64,000 nt of DNA from Bacteroidota bacterium (GTDB lineage: Bacteria > Bacteroidota > Bacteroidia > Bacteroidales > Paludibacteraceae), in contig JAEWAN010000033.1 in NCBI GenBank assembly GCA_023391625.1, positions 1-64,000 of the forward strand, given 5' to 3'. Under the pieces are notes generated by a model, which was given only the letters and a program-made list of their open reading frames with translations, ran no database searches and was not told the origin of the DNA. The position numbers were made by a program, and so were the translations under genes. Every line of letters starts with the position of its first letter. The first letter of the stretch is position 1. Positions 35,292 through 44,104 of the stretch are shown here, piece by piece.

Positions 35292-38200
35292 ATATTATTT
35301 TCTTTTTTACGGTTCATCAATTCATATACGATAGGAATTATAAAAGCATTCAAAAAAGTGGATGTAAGCAATCCTCCCAGAATTACCTTAGCCATAGGAC
35401 TCTGGATTTCATTTCCGGGTAACTCACCCCGTAAAACCAACGGAATCAAAGCCAACGCCGACGATAAAGCTGTCATCAAAATAGGGTTCAACCTATCCAA
35501 TGAACCTTTTATTATACTTTCCCGCAGGCCCATACTTTGCTCCTCCCGGAGTGTATTATAATGGCTGATAAGTAACATTCCGTTACGTGTGGCAATACCA
35601 AACAAGGAAATAAAACCGATAATGGCAGGAATGCTCATTTCACCCGTAGTAAACAACAGAGCAAAAACCCCACCAATCAGGGCCAACGGCAGATTCAACA
35701 GAATTACCCCACTCTGAGCTGCATTCTTAAATTGCATATACAAGAGTAAAAATATCACTACAATACTCATCATGGAAGTAAATAGCAATATACGGCTGGC
35801 AGCCTGTTCACTTTCAAACTGCCCCCCATACTCAATATGGTATCCTTCAGGCAATGTTATGTTCCGGTTTACCTGTGTTTGAATATCATTCACCACGCTA
35901 CGTAAATCCCGCCCGTTGGTATTAGCAGAAATAACGATTTTACGTTTCACATTTTCACGGTTAATCGTATTCGGCCCCATGGAAGAAGTTACATCCGCCA
36001 CGTAGGACAGAGGTACTTTATTACCTTGAGCATCATCTATCATCAGGTCTTTAATCCGTTCTATCGAACCTCGGTTATCTTCACTGGAACGCACAATAAG
36101 ATTAAACGATTTTCCTTGTTCATAAACCTGCGACACTACCTCACCAGCCATGTTCACAGCAATAAATTCATTAAAATCGGGAAGTGAAATACCGTATTTG
36201 GCTAACATTTCACGCTTGGGGATAATTTTCAACTCGGGACGTTCTATCTGCTGTTCTACATTTAAATCGGCAATTCCTTCTACATCCTGTATGGCATCTT
36301 TAATCTGGTTACCGATAGTAAACATTTTATTGAGATCATCTCCAAACAATTTTATGGCAATGCTGGCCTGTGTTCCACTCAACATAGCATCAATACGATG
36401 GCTTATCGGCTGGCCTATTTCAATATTAGCCCCGGTAATAACAGACAGTTTCTGACGCACATCGTTCAGAACCTCAGTATGTGAGCGACCATCCAGTTCA
36501 AACGGAGCTTCTATTTCAGAAACATTCACTCCCATAGCGTGTTCATCCAACTCCGCCCGTCCTGTTTTACGGGCCACCGTCTGTATTTCCGGAATAGTCA
36601 GCAATATTTCTTCTGCCTGACGGCCGATTTTATCCGATTCTTCCAACGAGATACCCGGCATGGAACTGACATTAATCGTAAAAGAACCCTCGTTAAACGG
36701 AGGCAGGAAACTGCTTCCCAAAGTAAAGAAACATCCAAGCGCCACTAAAAATAAGGCTATGGTGCTCCCCAATACTATTTTTTTATGTTTTAAAGTCCAA
36801 TTCAAACCCATTAAATAATACTTCTTCAACCACACAGCAAGAAATGCTTCCTTTGGCAACTTATCTTTCTTATAATTGCCTCCTAACAAATATGAGCAAA
36901 GAACCGGAGTAAGTGTCAGCGCAACAATAGTAGAGGCAAACAATGAAACAACAAAAGAAATTCCAAGCGGTATCAACATACGTCCTTCCATCCCGCTAAG
37001 AAAGAACAAAGGAATAAAACTAACTACAATAATCAATGTAGAATTTAATATCGGCATACGGACTTCCCGTGAAGCATTAAATACTACATCAATTACCGGC
37101 TTCCGTTCTTCCACTGAAAGTAAACGGTTCTCACGCAAATGTTTCCAAACATTCTCTACATCCACAATCGCATCGTCCACTAAAGAACCAATGGCAATCG
37201 CCATACCACCAAGACTCATCGTATTTATACTCAACCCCATGTAATGCAACACGAGAATGGTAATCAGCAATGATAAAGGCAAAGTCACCAATGAAATAAT
37301 TGTAGTACGCGTATTGGCAAGAAACAGGAAAAGAACAATCACCACAAAGATAGCTCCTTCAAACAAGGAATCCTGTACATTGTTAATAGAACTTTCTATA
37401 AAACGTGACTGACGGAAAGCATCTGTAGAAACATGTACATCCTCCGGAAGATTTTTCTGTAAATCCGCCAATGCAGCTTCCAGCTGTTCCGTTAACTCAA
37501 TGGTTCCTGTATTAGGCTGTTTAGTAACTGTCAGCAAAACCGCAGGTTTCCCTTTTTCAGAAGCCAAACCGAGCTTCGGTTGTTGCGCACCTATTTTAAC
37601 ATCTGCAATATCTTCCAGCGTTACGGGAAAACCGTTTGTATTTTTAACAACAGCGCGTCCCATCTGTTTTACATCATCCGTAGAAAGGATTCCCCGGACA
37701 ATGTATTCATTTCCATATTCATAAATTACTCCCCCGTTAGTATTCTGATTCATATTACGGGTTACGGATAAAACTTCTCCCAAAGTAACTCCATAATGTT
37801 TCATTCGCTCGGGATGAAGCAATATCTGATATTCTTTGATATCCCCACCAAGTACAGCCACCTGCGCCACTCCCCCTGTGGAAAGCAAACGAGGACGAAT
37901 TGTCCAGTCGGCCAGTGTACGTAGATCCAACATAGAAGTGCTATCTGCCGTCAAACCTACAATCAGCAATTCTCCTAAGATAGACGATTGAGGACCAAGC
38001 GTAGGATTTCCTACATTATCAGGTAAGCTTTCACCAACAGCAGCCAATTTTTCAGACACAATCTGGCGAGCCAGATATATGTCCGTATCCCAATCAAATT
38101 CCACCCAAACAACAGAAAATCCAGTTGTAGAAGAAGAACGTACACGACGTACCCCCGTAGCTCCGTTCACAGCTGTTTCAATAGGAAATGTAACAAGCAT

Positions 38201-38386
38201 TTCCACTTCCTCGGCAGCCATCCCGTTTGCCTCCGTCATTACCACTACAGTGGGAGCATTTAAGTCTGGGAAAACATCCACCTCCGTATGAAACGCCGTA
38301 TAGACTCCTCCTACCAACAATAACACCGAAGCTACCAGAACCAACAGACGGTTCTGCAACGAAAAATGAATAATTTTATTCAGCAT
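35288..38386 (-). CDS. Heavy-metal efflux RND pump (CusA/CzcA type)
   Basis: This 1032-residue protein belongs to the HME-RND group. It begins LNKIIHFSLQNRLLVLVASV, contains VFPDLNAPTVVVMTEANGMAAEEVE near the start and the TM4 motif AIAIGSLVDDAIVDVENVWKHL. The DVEN form of the TM4 motif separates HME pumps from the drug pump at 27.8 kb (DAIVVVEAV). It expels a monovalent or divalent metal from periplasm or cytoplasm. Which metal (Cu/Ag or Zn/Co/Cd) cannot be settled without aligning the methionine and charged channel residues. It sits between adaptor and channel genes in one operon. Confidence 0.94.
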   Translation of the reverse strand: MLNKIIHFSLQNRLLVLVASVLLLVGGVYTAFHTEVDVFPDLNAPTVVVMTEANGMAAEEVEMLVTFPIETAVNGATGVRRVRSSSTTGFSVVWVEFDWDTDIYLARQIVSEKLAAVGESLPDNVGNPTLGPQSSILGELLIVGLTADSTSMLDLRTLADWTIRPRLLSTGGVAQVAVLGGDIKEYQILLHPERMKHYGVTLGEVLSVTRNMNQNTNGGVIYEYGNEYIVRGILSTDDVKQMGRAVVKNTNGFPVTLEDIADVKIGAQQPKLGLASEKGKPAVLLTVTKQPNTGTIELTEQLEAALADLQKNLPEDVHVSTDAFRQSRFIESSINNVQDSLFEGAIFVVIVLFLFLANTRTTIISLVTLPLSLLITILVLHYMGLSINTMSLGGMAIAIGSLVDDAIVDVENVWKHLRENRLLSVEERKPVIDVVFNASREVRMPILNSTLIIVVSFIPLFFLSGMEGRMLIPLGISFVVSLFASTIVALTLTPVLCSYLLGGNYKKDKLPKEAFLAVWLKKYYLMGLNWTLKHKKIVLGSTIALFLVALGCFFTLGSSFLPPFNEGSFTINVSSMPGISLEESDKIGRQAEEILLTIPEIQTVARKTGRAELDEHAMGVNVSEIEAPFELDGRSHTEVLNDVRQKLSVITGANIEIGQPISHRIDAMLSGTQASIAIKLFGDDLNKMFTIGNQIKDAIQDVEGIADLNVEQQIERPELKIIPKREMLAKYGISLPDFNEFIAVNMAGEVVSQVYEQGKSFNLIVRSSEDNRGSIERIKDLMIDDAQGNKVPLSYVADVTSSMGPNTINRENVKRKIVISANTNGRDLRSVVNDIQTQVNRNITLPEGYHIEYGGQFESEQAASRILLFTSMMSIVVIFLLLYMQFKNAAQSGVILLNLPLALIGGVFALLFTTGEMSIPAIIGFISLFGIATRNGMLLISHYNTLREEQSMGLRESIIKGSLDRLNPILMTALSSALALIPLVLRGELPGNEIQSPMAKVILGGLLTSTFLNAFIIPIVYELMNRKKENNI

Positions 38387-38401
38387 AACGTCCTGTCGTT
38401 T

Positions 38402-39583
38402 TTAATGATTATGAGTATGTTCTGGAATCGTATTGGCAGCAGATGCCAGTTTCACATAAATAGCCCCCTGTGTTACCACTTTCTCGCCACCATGTAAACC
38501 GGTCAGGATTTCTATCCGATCGCCATTTGTTGCTCCCAATTTTACTTCCTGCTTTCTATAACATTCTGCATCTTCCTGAATATATACAAAATTCAGCCCT
38601 TGTTCTTCCGTTATCGCTGAAACCGGCAGGCTAATTACGTCCTGACGTTCACCGGATAACAAATAGACTTCCACAAAAGAACCGGGTATAACACTACCCC
38701 GATTATCAAATTCAAAAATAACGGGAATATAATAGGAGGCATCACCGGATGACTTCCCGTAGGAAAGTAAACGTCCGTTCAAATCATCCAGACAATACAC
38801 CTGGTCATTGTACGGAGTTTTAAAATTAGCAGACCTTACATTACTCAATAAAGCATAATAACGTTCAGACACATCGGCCTTAAGATATAACCTGCGATTC
38901 TGGGTTACACTGACAAGTGCCTGCCCCACCGTTACATAATCCCCTTCCTTTACAAAATTATTTTTTATAAAACCGTTGATCGGCGACTTTATTGAAACCC
39001 CTTTATTATTCTCACCTGGCGCCAATGCCTCATAAGTGATACGGGCTGTTTCATAATTTTCCTTCAAGGCATTAAATTCTTTTTGAGACACGATCCTGCT
39101 GCCAATAAGTTTTTTAGCACGTTCATATTCATCTTTCGCCGTTTCATACGTAATGCGTGCCCGTTGTACCGGATCGCCATCCTGCAAATGGTCTGAAGAA
39201 ATTGAGAGCAATCCCGTACCTTTTTCTATTTCTATTCCTTCTGTAAGAGTCTGCGTAAAATTTACAACGCCCGACACACTGGCAACAATTGTTATTTCAT
39301 CTCCCTGTGCAGCCTGTATTTGTCCGCTTGTAATGATTACATTACGAAAAGGAGCAGCCTGTACCTGTTCTATTACAAGTCCGGCAGCTTTTGCCTGTTC
39401 TGGCGATAATATTATTTCTCCGGAATGCCCGGTATCCGTTTTTTCATTTTCACGTTCATCATGCCCATCTAAATTTTCCCCGGCATGGTAAACATCTTTA
39501 TCAGATTGCTGCCGCCCGGTAGATTTTTGACAGGAAGTCAAAACCAGCACTCCCAACATTCCAATAATAAATATTTTTCTCAT
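38402..39583 (-). CDS. Heavy-metal RND periplasmic adaptor (CusB/CzcB type), histidine-rich
   Basis: The 393-residue lipoprotein (lipobox VLTSC, C18) has a mature N-terminus rich in H, D and E (DVYHAGENLDGHDERENEKTD, then TGHSGEI). The barrel-sandwich motifs are present (ITIVASVSGVVNFTQTLTEG and GVSIKSPINGFIKNNFVKEG), and the last residues are EHTHNH. Such histidine clusters in CzcB/CusB-like adaptors are thought to bind metal. It is the first gene of the operon and lies 15 bases before the pump gene. A palindrome in its promoter region (39643-39657) is a candidate metal-regulator site. Confidence 0.92.
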   Translation of the reverse strand: MRKIFIIGMLGVLVLTSCQKSTGRQQSDKDVYHAGENLDGHDERENEKTDTGHSGEIILSPEQAKAAGLVIEQVQAAPFRNVIITSGQIQAAQGDEITIVASVSGVVNFTQTLTEGIEIEKGTGLLSISSDHLQDGDPVQRARITYETAKDEYERAKKLIGSRIVSQKEFNALKENYETARITYEALAPGENNKGVSIKSPINGFIKNNFVKEGDYVTVGQALVSVTQNRRLYLKADVSERYYALLSNVRSANFKTPYNDQVYCLDDLNGRLLSYGKSSGDASYYIPVIFEFDNRGSVIPGSFVEVYLLSGERQDVISLPVSAITEEQGLNFVYIQEDAECYRKQEVKLGATNGDRIEILTGLHGGEKVVTQGAIYVKLASAANTIPEHTHNH

Positions 39584-39622
39584 GATAATATGTTTTTAAT
39601 TATTATTCTTTTTTTACCGCTG

Positions 39623-39630
39623 CAAAAATA
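39623..39630 (-). promoter_or_regulatory. Bacteroidota -7 box for the heavy-metal RND operon
   Basis: TATTTTTG on the minus strand fits TAnnTTTG, about 40 bases before the adaptor start codon. A TTG lies 14 bases upstream within the palindrome at 39643-39657, closer than usual. Confidence 0.45.
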
Positions 39631-39642
39631 AAAAGAAAGAAA

Positions 39643-39657
39643 TGCAACTTGGTTGCA
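39643..39657. promoter_or_regulatory. Candidate operator of the heavy-metal RND operon
   Basis: TGCAACTTGGTTGCA is a perfect inverted repeat of two 6-base arms around a 3-base centre. It is placed at the -20 to -40 region of the efflux operon promoter, where a bound protein would block or redirect RNA polymerase. The regulator is not encoded nearby. Confidence 0.5.
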
Positions 39658-39892
39658 AAATATAGTACAATACCTATACTTTTCACGTGATTAATCAAAG
39701 AGGAAAAACATAACAGAAAAAATAAGCCCAATACTTTGACTTTTTAAAACCCTAAAAGAATATAATATCCTACTCTCTTTTTTATTCTCGTCTACAGGTT
39801 CCCTCCATTCCAGAATGTAGTTAAAAACAGAAAAACATAAATCCAAACAAAAGCTATTAATCCTTCCATGTGCGCAACAGACTTTATATATA

Positions 39893-39938
39893 AAAACCAG
39901 CCGGCATATCATTTTATAAATGACAACCGGCTGGTTTT
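39893..39938 (-). terminator. Terminator of the NADH dehydrogenase gene
   Basis: The 12-base stem AAAACCAGCCGG/CCGGCTGGTTTT encloses a loop that can itself pair (ATCATTT/AAATGAC-like). On the minus strand it is followed by TTTTTATATA. It serves the gene ending at 40028. The 444-base gap 39584-40027 otherwise holds only the efflux promoter and palindrome; a 73-codon frame there has no gene-like features. Confidence 0.85.
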
Positions 39939-40027
39939 ACTCTAAAAAATTAAAATACTACTTGAATCGGTTTAACCGACACTGACATATTCGTGCTTTC
40001 CCTAACATCAGGAAAACACGACAATGC

Positions 40028-41380
40028 CTAATTCTGCTCATTTTTCAAATCATCTCCCCAATGCATTTTAGCCTCACGTTCTTCCCGTTCACGCACTTCT
40101 TTCGCTTTACGCGCATAAACAATAAGACGTAATGACTGGTCATAAGTCAAATAATTCCACATCCAGTTCAACAACACATTTACTTTATTCCTCACCCCCA
40201 GAATGGAACGCAAATGCACTACCAACCACAATACCCAGGCAAACCAACCCTGTATCTTCACCCGACTAAATTCCACTACTGCCCGATTACGTCCTACCGT
40301 TGCCATAGAACCCAGGTTCTTATAATGGAAAGGTTTCAGGGATTTCTTTTTCTGCATACGCTTAAAATTTGCAGCCAGCAATTTACCTTGCTGAATTGCA
40401 ACCTGCGCCAACTGAGGATGCCCGTCCGGATAATCCTTATCTGCCGTCATGATACACTGGTCGCCGATAGCAAATACATCGTCCAAGCCTTCTACACGGT
40501 TAAAAGCATCGACTTTCAATCGAGATCCGCGCCCCATACATTCAGCCGGCATATTGCCTACAGAAACAGCCTTTACCCCACTTACCCAAATAAATGTACG
40601 TGTAGGAATGGCCATTCCATCTTCCAATATTACTTTATGATCCTGATAATCAACCACACGTTTATGCAGGCATATATTAACCCCCATATTACGTAAAAAC
40701 TGCTCCGCCTGTTCTGACGATTTGGCCGACATACCGGAAAGCAGACGACCTGCAGCCTCTATCAAAAAGATATTCAACTGGCTGCTATCCATATCAGGAT
40801 AATCTGCAGGAATCACATATCTTTTCATTTCGGATAAAGCTCCGGCAATCTCCACACCCGTAGCTCCACCTCCTACTATAACAATATTCAACAACTCCCG
40901 CCGTTCCTGCTCTGTGGCGCAGGTGATACTCCGTTCCAGATTAGCAAGAAGGGCGTTGCGCAATCCCATAGCTTCCGAAACCGTTTTCATAGGCATGGCT
41001 TCTTCCTCAATATGTCTATTGCCAAAGAAATTACTTGTTGTCCCTGAAGCAAAAACCAGGTAATCATAATCAATCTTTCCTATGGATGTTTGAATGATCT
41101 TTTTCTCCGGATAAACAGCACGCATTTCTGCCATACGGAAATAAAAGTTCTTCCGCTTACGGAAAATCCTTCTGAATGGGAAAGAAATAGAACTGGGCTC
41201 CAACCCGGAAGAAGCTACCTGATAAATCAGGGGAGGAAACTGATGAAAGTTATTCCTATCCACCAACACAACCTGATAATCAGCATTACTAAGTTCATTT
41301 GCCAATTTTAATCCGCCAAAACCTCCGCCGATAATAACAATTCTTTTCTGACGGCCATTCCTTGTAATATTAAAGCTCAT
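40028..41380 (-). CDS. Type II NADH:quinone oxidoreductase (NDH-2-like FAD protein)
   Basis: The 450-residue flavoprotein has two Rossmann motifs: RIVIIGGGFGGLKLANEL for FAD near the N-terminus and NIVIVGGGATGVEIAGAL for NAD(P)H near residue 170. The FAD-binding motif GLDDVFAIGDQC is near residue 310, and a C-terminal amphipathic/hydrophobic region (GWFAWVLWLVVHLRSI) should attach it to the inner membrane. It passes electrons from NADH to quinone without proton pumping. The tail is strongly charged (KEVREREEREAK). It is transcribed alone, with a palindrome 19-32 bases upstream of its start and a good terminator. Confidence 0.92.
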   Translation of the reverse strand: MSFNITRNGRQKRIVIIGGGFGGLKLANELSNADYQVVLVDRNNFHQFPPLIYQVASSGLEPSSISFPFRRIFRKRKNFYFRMAEMRAVYPEKKIIQTSIGKIDYDYLVFASGTTSNFFGNRHIEEEAMPMKTVSEAMGLRNALLANLERSITCATEQERRELLNIVIVGGGATGVEIAGALSEMKRYVIPADYPDMDSSQLNIFLIEAAGRLLSGMSAKSSEQAEQFLRNMGVNICLHKRVVDYQDHKVILEDGMAIPTRTFIWVSGVKAVSVGNMPAECMGRGSRLKVDAFNRVEGLDDVFAIGDQCIMTADKDYPDGHPQLAQVAIQQGKLLAANFKRMQKKKSLKPFHYKNLGSMATVGRNRAVVEFSRVKIQGWFAWVLWLVVHLRSILGVRNKVNVLLNWMWNYLTYDQSLRLIVYARKAKEVREREEREAKMHWGDDLKNEQN

Positions 41381-41398
41381 ATATGTGTACTACAACAT

Positions 41399-41412
41399 TA
41401 ATTACGTAATTA
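41399..41412. promoter_or_regulatory. Palindrome upstream of NDH-2
   Basis: TAATTACGTAATTA is a perfect 14-base palindrome 19 bases before the NDH-2 start codon. It could be an operator or a cruciform-prone AT repeat. The rest of the 457-base divergent gap (41381-41837) is AT-rich and, apart from the MATE promoter, shows no gene; a 68-codon frame at 41580-41786 has no family features. Confidence 0.3.
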
Positions 41413-41805
41413 TGCAACAAATCCTGAAGCTATACAGCTCTTAAAATATTTCAAAAAAGCAACAATTTCCAGATTACACCAAACATCATCCGGCATTGAA
41501 GCAATACATATTATAACCAAGCAATAATTAAACCTCACAATGACAAAAATTCCTTGTATTAATTACCGCTAACATCTTTATGTTTAAACGAGTGTGCAAA
41601 GATACTGCTTATCCTTCTAATATTTTTCTTTTAAAACGATGTTTATTAATCCTAAAAAATAAAAACTCCTTTTTACAGAGTTTGCTGATGTATTTTACAA
41701 TTTACCAAACTATCTGTATAGCCTTTACCTTTTCCTATGAAGAAACGACAACAACTTCCAAAAAAATCTTTCAAACTCAATTTTAATAAGAACAATTATT
41801 TCTTG

Positions 41806-41813
41806 TAATTTTG
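41806..41813 (+). promoter_or_regulatory. Bacteroidota -7 box for the MATE gene
   Basis: TAATTTTG matches TAnnTTTG, 24 bases before the ATG at 41838. Confidence 0.5.
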
Positions 41814-41837
41814 CAGCCATATTAGAAGAAAATCAAT

Positions 41838-43196
41838 ATGACAAACAGGTATGAAGAACGTCTGGGAACCGAACGTATGTTACCACTGGTTTTCAAGATG
41901 GCGCTTCCGGCAGTAGCTGCACAATTTGTTAACTTGCTTTACAGTATCGTTGATCGGATTTACATAGGCCACATACCTGGCATTGGAACCGATGCATTAG
42001 CCGGAGTAGGCGTAACCATCTCCATACTGATACTGATTTCTTCTTTTTCCGCTATTGTAGGAGGTGGCGGAGCACCACTGGCTGCCATCGCTTTAGGACA
42101 AGGCGACCGTCAGCGTGCCGGAGAAATACTGGGAAACGGATTTATCCTTCTGATAATATTCACATTGATCACTTCCGCCACAGCCTATGTCTTTATGGAA
42201 CCCATCCTGCTTTTTGCCGGAGCTTCAGAGCATACTCTGAAATATGCTGTGGACTACCTCTCCATCTACTTATCCGGTACCATTTTTGTAGAAATTTCTA
42301 CTGGGCTGAACTCCTTTATCAATGCACAAGGACGTCCAACCATAGCCATGTACTCTGTTTTAATCGGTGCTTTGCTGAACATTATTTTAGATCCCATTTT
42401 CATTTTCGGATTTAATATGGGAGTAAAAGGTGCAGCATTGGCAACAATCATTTCCCAAGCCTGCAGCGCTGTATGGGTGCTGTCATTCCTTTTTTCCCGC
42501 CAAGCCTCCCTACCTTTAGAACGGCGCTACATGAAATTAAACAGGAAGATAGTGCTGTCAATGTTAGCCTTAGGTATATCTCCATTTATCATGGCCAGCA
42601 CCGAAAGCATCGTCGGATTCGTTTTAAACAGCAGCCTAAAAGAATTCGGAGATATATACGTAAGTGCACTGACTATCCTGCAAACATCAATGCAATTTGC
42701 CAGTGTACCACTGACCGGATTTGCTCAAGGTTTTGTTCCAATAGCAAGTTACAACTATGGCCACGGCGATAAACAGCGTGTAAAAGATTGTTTCCGGATT
42801 GCATTAACTACCATGTTTTCTTTCAACCTAATCCTAATATCGCTTATGGTATTATTCCCCTCAACAGTAGCAGCCGCCTTTACAAGCGATGTGAATTTAA
42901 TAGAAACCGTACGCTGGACAATGCCCGTTTTTCTAGGGGGCATGAGCATTTTCGGACTGCAACGTGCCTGCCAAAATATGTTTGTAGCATTGGGACAAGC
43001 CAAAATATCTATTTTCATAGCCCTACTCCGTAAAGTAATACTGCTTATCCCCTTAGCACTGATACTTCCACGATTCATGGGAGTAACCGGAGTATATGCC
43101 GCAGAATCAATATCCGATGCTACGGCTGCCATTTGCTGCACTTTACTGTTTATCTGGCAATTTCCAAAGATTTTAGGAAAAATGCAACAGATATAA
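41838..43196 (+). CDS. MATE-family efflux transporter
   Basis: This 452-residue protein has twelve predicted membrane helices in two MatE halves. It starts with the family pattern RMLPLVFKMALPAVAAQFVNLLYSIVDRIYIGHIPG and has GLNSFINAQGRPTIAMYSVLIGALLNIILDPIFIFGF at the end of the first half (conserved D and P). It exports cationic drugs or metabolites in exchange for Na+ or H+. The substrate is not predictable. It is a single-gene unit with no adjacent regulator. Confidence 0.94.
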   Translation: MTNRYEERLGTERMLPLVFKMALPAVAAQFVNLLYSIVDRIYIGHIPGIGTDALAGVGVTISILILISSFSAIVGGGGAPLAAIALGQGDRQRAGEILGNGFILLIIFTLITSATAYVFMEPILLFAGASEHTLKYAVDYLSIYLSGTIFVEISTGLNSFINAQGRPTIAMYSVLIGALLNIILDPIFIFGFNMGVKGAALATIISQACSAVWVLSFLFSRQASLPLERRYMKLNRKIVLSMLALGISPFIMASTESIVGFVLNSSLKEFGDIYVSALTILQTSMQFASVPLTGFAQGFVPIASYNYGHGDKQRVKDCFRIALTTMFSFNLILISLMVLFPSTVAAAFTSDVNLIETVRWTMPVFLGGMSIFGLQRACQNMFVALGQAKISIFIALLRKVILLIPLALILPRFMGVTGVYAAESISDATAAICCTLLFIWQFPKILGKMQQI

Positions 43197-43502
43197 CTTC
43201 GATATTAAGCAGTTCCGGTAATCTAATATGAACTTGCCATATTACAACTTATCATACTAAAAAGTAAATAACAAAAAACTTAAATATAACCAATCACTAT
43301 ACTGACTATTTTCTGATAAATACTCAGTAAAAATTAAAAAGTCTGACACTATTACCTTAACTTTCAGTATAGAAAAATTAACTGGCTTCCTACTAAATTA
43401 AATTTTCAAACACAGGTTACCTTAATTTGTCACCCCGAAACGAATGTAGTATCTTTAACAAAAAATAGCAACTTTCGGGTCGCTTGTCATATATGCAAAT
43501 AA

Positions 43503-43510
43503 TAATTTTG
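43503..43510 (+). promoter_or_regulatory. Bacteroidota -7 box for the ogt-ada pair
   Basis: TAATTTTG fits TAnnTTTG about 73 bases before the ogt start. It sits inside a TGCAAA/TTTGCA inverted repeat. The remainder of the 387-base gap (43197-43583) is AT-rich with nothing else recognisable. Confidence 0.45.
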
Positions 43511-43583
43511 CAACATTGAAATAAAAATACCATCAACACCTTTTTAATATATTACCAAAAGATACAAACCATACGGATTTTAT

Positions 43584-44102
43584 ATGAAACCAAAAAAGAT
43601 TATTCAGATACAACGTTATCATTCTCCTTGCGGAGATTTAATGCTTGGCTCTTTTGAGAATAAACTTTGTCTCTGTGACTGGGCTACAGAAAGACACCGT
43701 GATGTTGTGGACAAAAGGTTACAAAGAATTTTACAGGCAGATTACGAATACAAAACATCTGGAATCATTCAGAAAGCCAGCCTGCAATTAAACGAATATT
43801 TCAACAGCGAAAGAACAACGTTCGACATTCCTTTACTTTTTGTCGGTACTGATTTTCAGAAAAAAGTGTGGTTCAAATTATTAGAAATACCTTATGGAAA
43901 AACTGTATCTTATGCAGAACTTGCCCGACAGTTAGGTATGCCGAAAGCAGTCCGTGCCGTAGCAAATGCCAACGGTGCGAATGCAATTTCCATTTTTGCT
44001 CCTTGCCACAGGGTTATCGGCAGTGATCACTCACTTACAGGATATGGCGGAGGACTTGATGCCAAAAAGACATTATTGGAATTGGAACAAACTTCACGAT
44101 AA
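43584..44102 (+). CDS. ogt: Methylated-DNA--protein-cysteine methyltransferase
   Basis: The 172-residue product is an O6-alkylguanine-DNA alkyltransferase. It has an N-terminal RNase H-like domain and the C-terminal active-site domain (FQKKVWFKLLEIPYGKTVSYAELARQLG, RAVANANGANAISIFAPCHRVIGSD) with the acceptor cysteine C141. It transfers the alkyl group from damaged guanine irreversibly to that cysteine. The ATG of the Ada-like gene follows two bases after its stop, so the two repair proteins are made together. Confidence 0.94.
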   Translation: MKPKKIIQIQRYHSPCGDLMLGSFENKLCLCDWATERHRDVVDKRLQRILQADYEYKTSGIIQKASLQLNEYFNSERTTFDIPLLFVGTDFQKKVWFKLLEIPYGKTVSYAELARQLGMPKAVRAVANANGANAISIFAPCHRVIGSDHSLTGYGGGLDAKKTLLELEQTSR

Positions 44103-44104
44103 AT

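Noticed and set aside
39679..39694. Possible parS site (TTTCACGTGA core)
   Set aside because: Only 11 of 16 positions fit the usual parS consensus and the symmetric AAACA arm is missing; parAB is 18 kb away.
39691..39912. A 73-codon frame between the metal-efflux operon and NDH-2
   Set aside because: It overlaps the NDH-2 terminator stem, has no start signals and no similarity I can recognise.
40214..40696. A 160-codon plus-strand frame inside the NDH-2 gene
   Set aside because: Opposite-strand frame of a well-conserved flavoprotein, with an unlikely composition rich in H, Y and P.
41580..41786. A 68-codon frame upstream of the MATE gene
   Set aside because: AT-driven composition, no family match, and it ends just before the MATE promoter.
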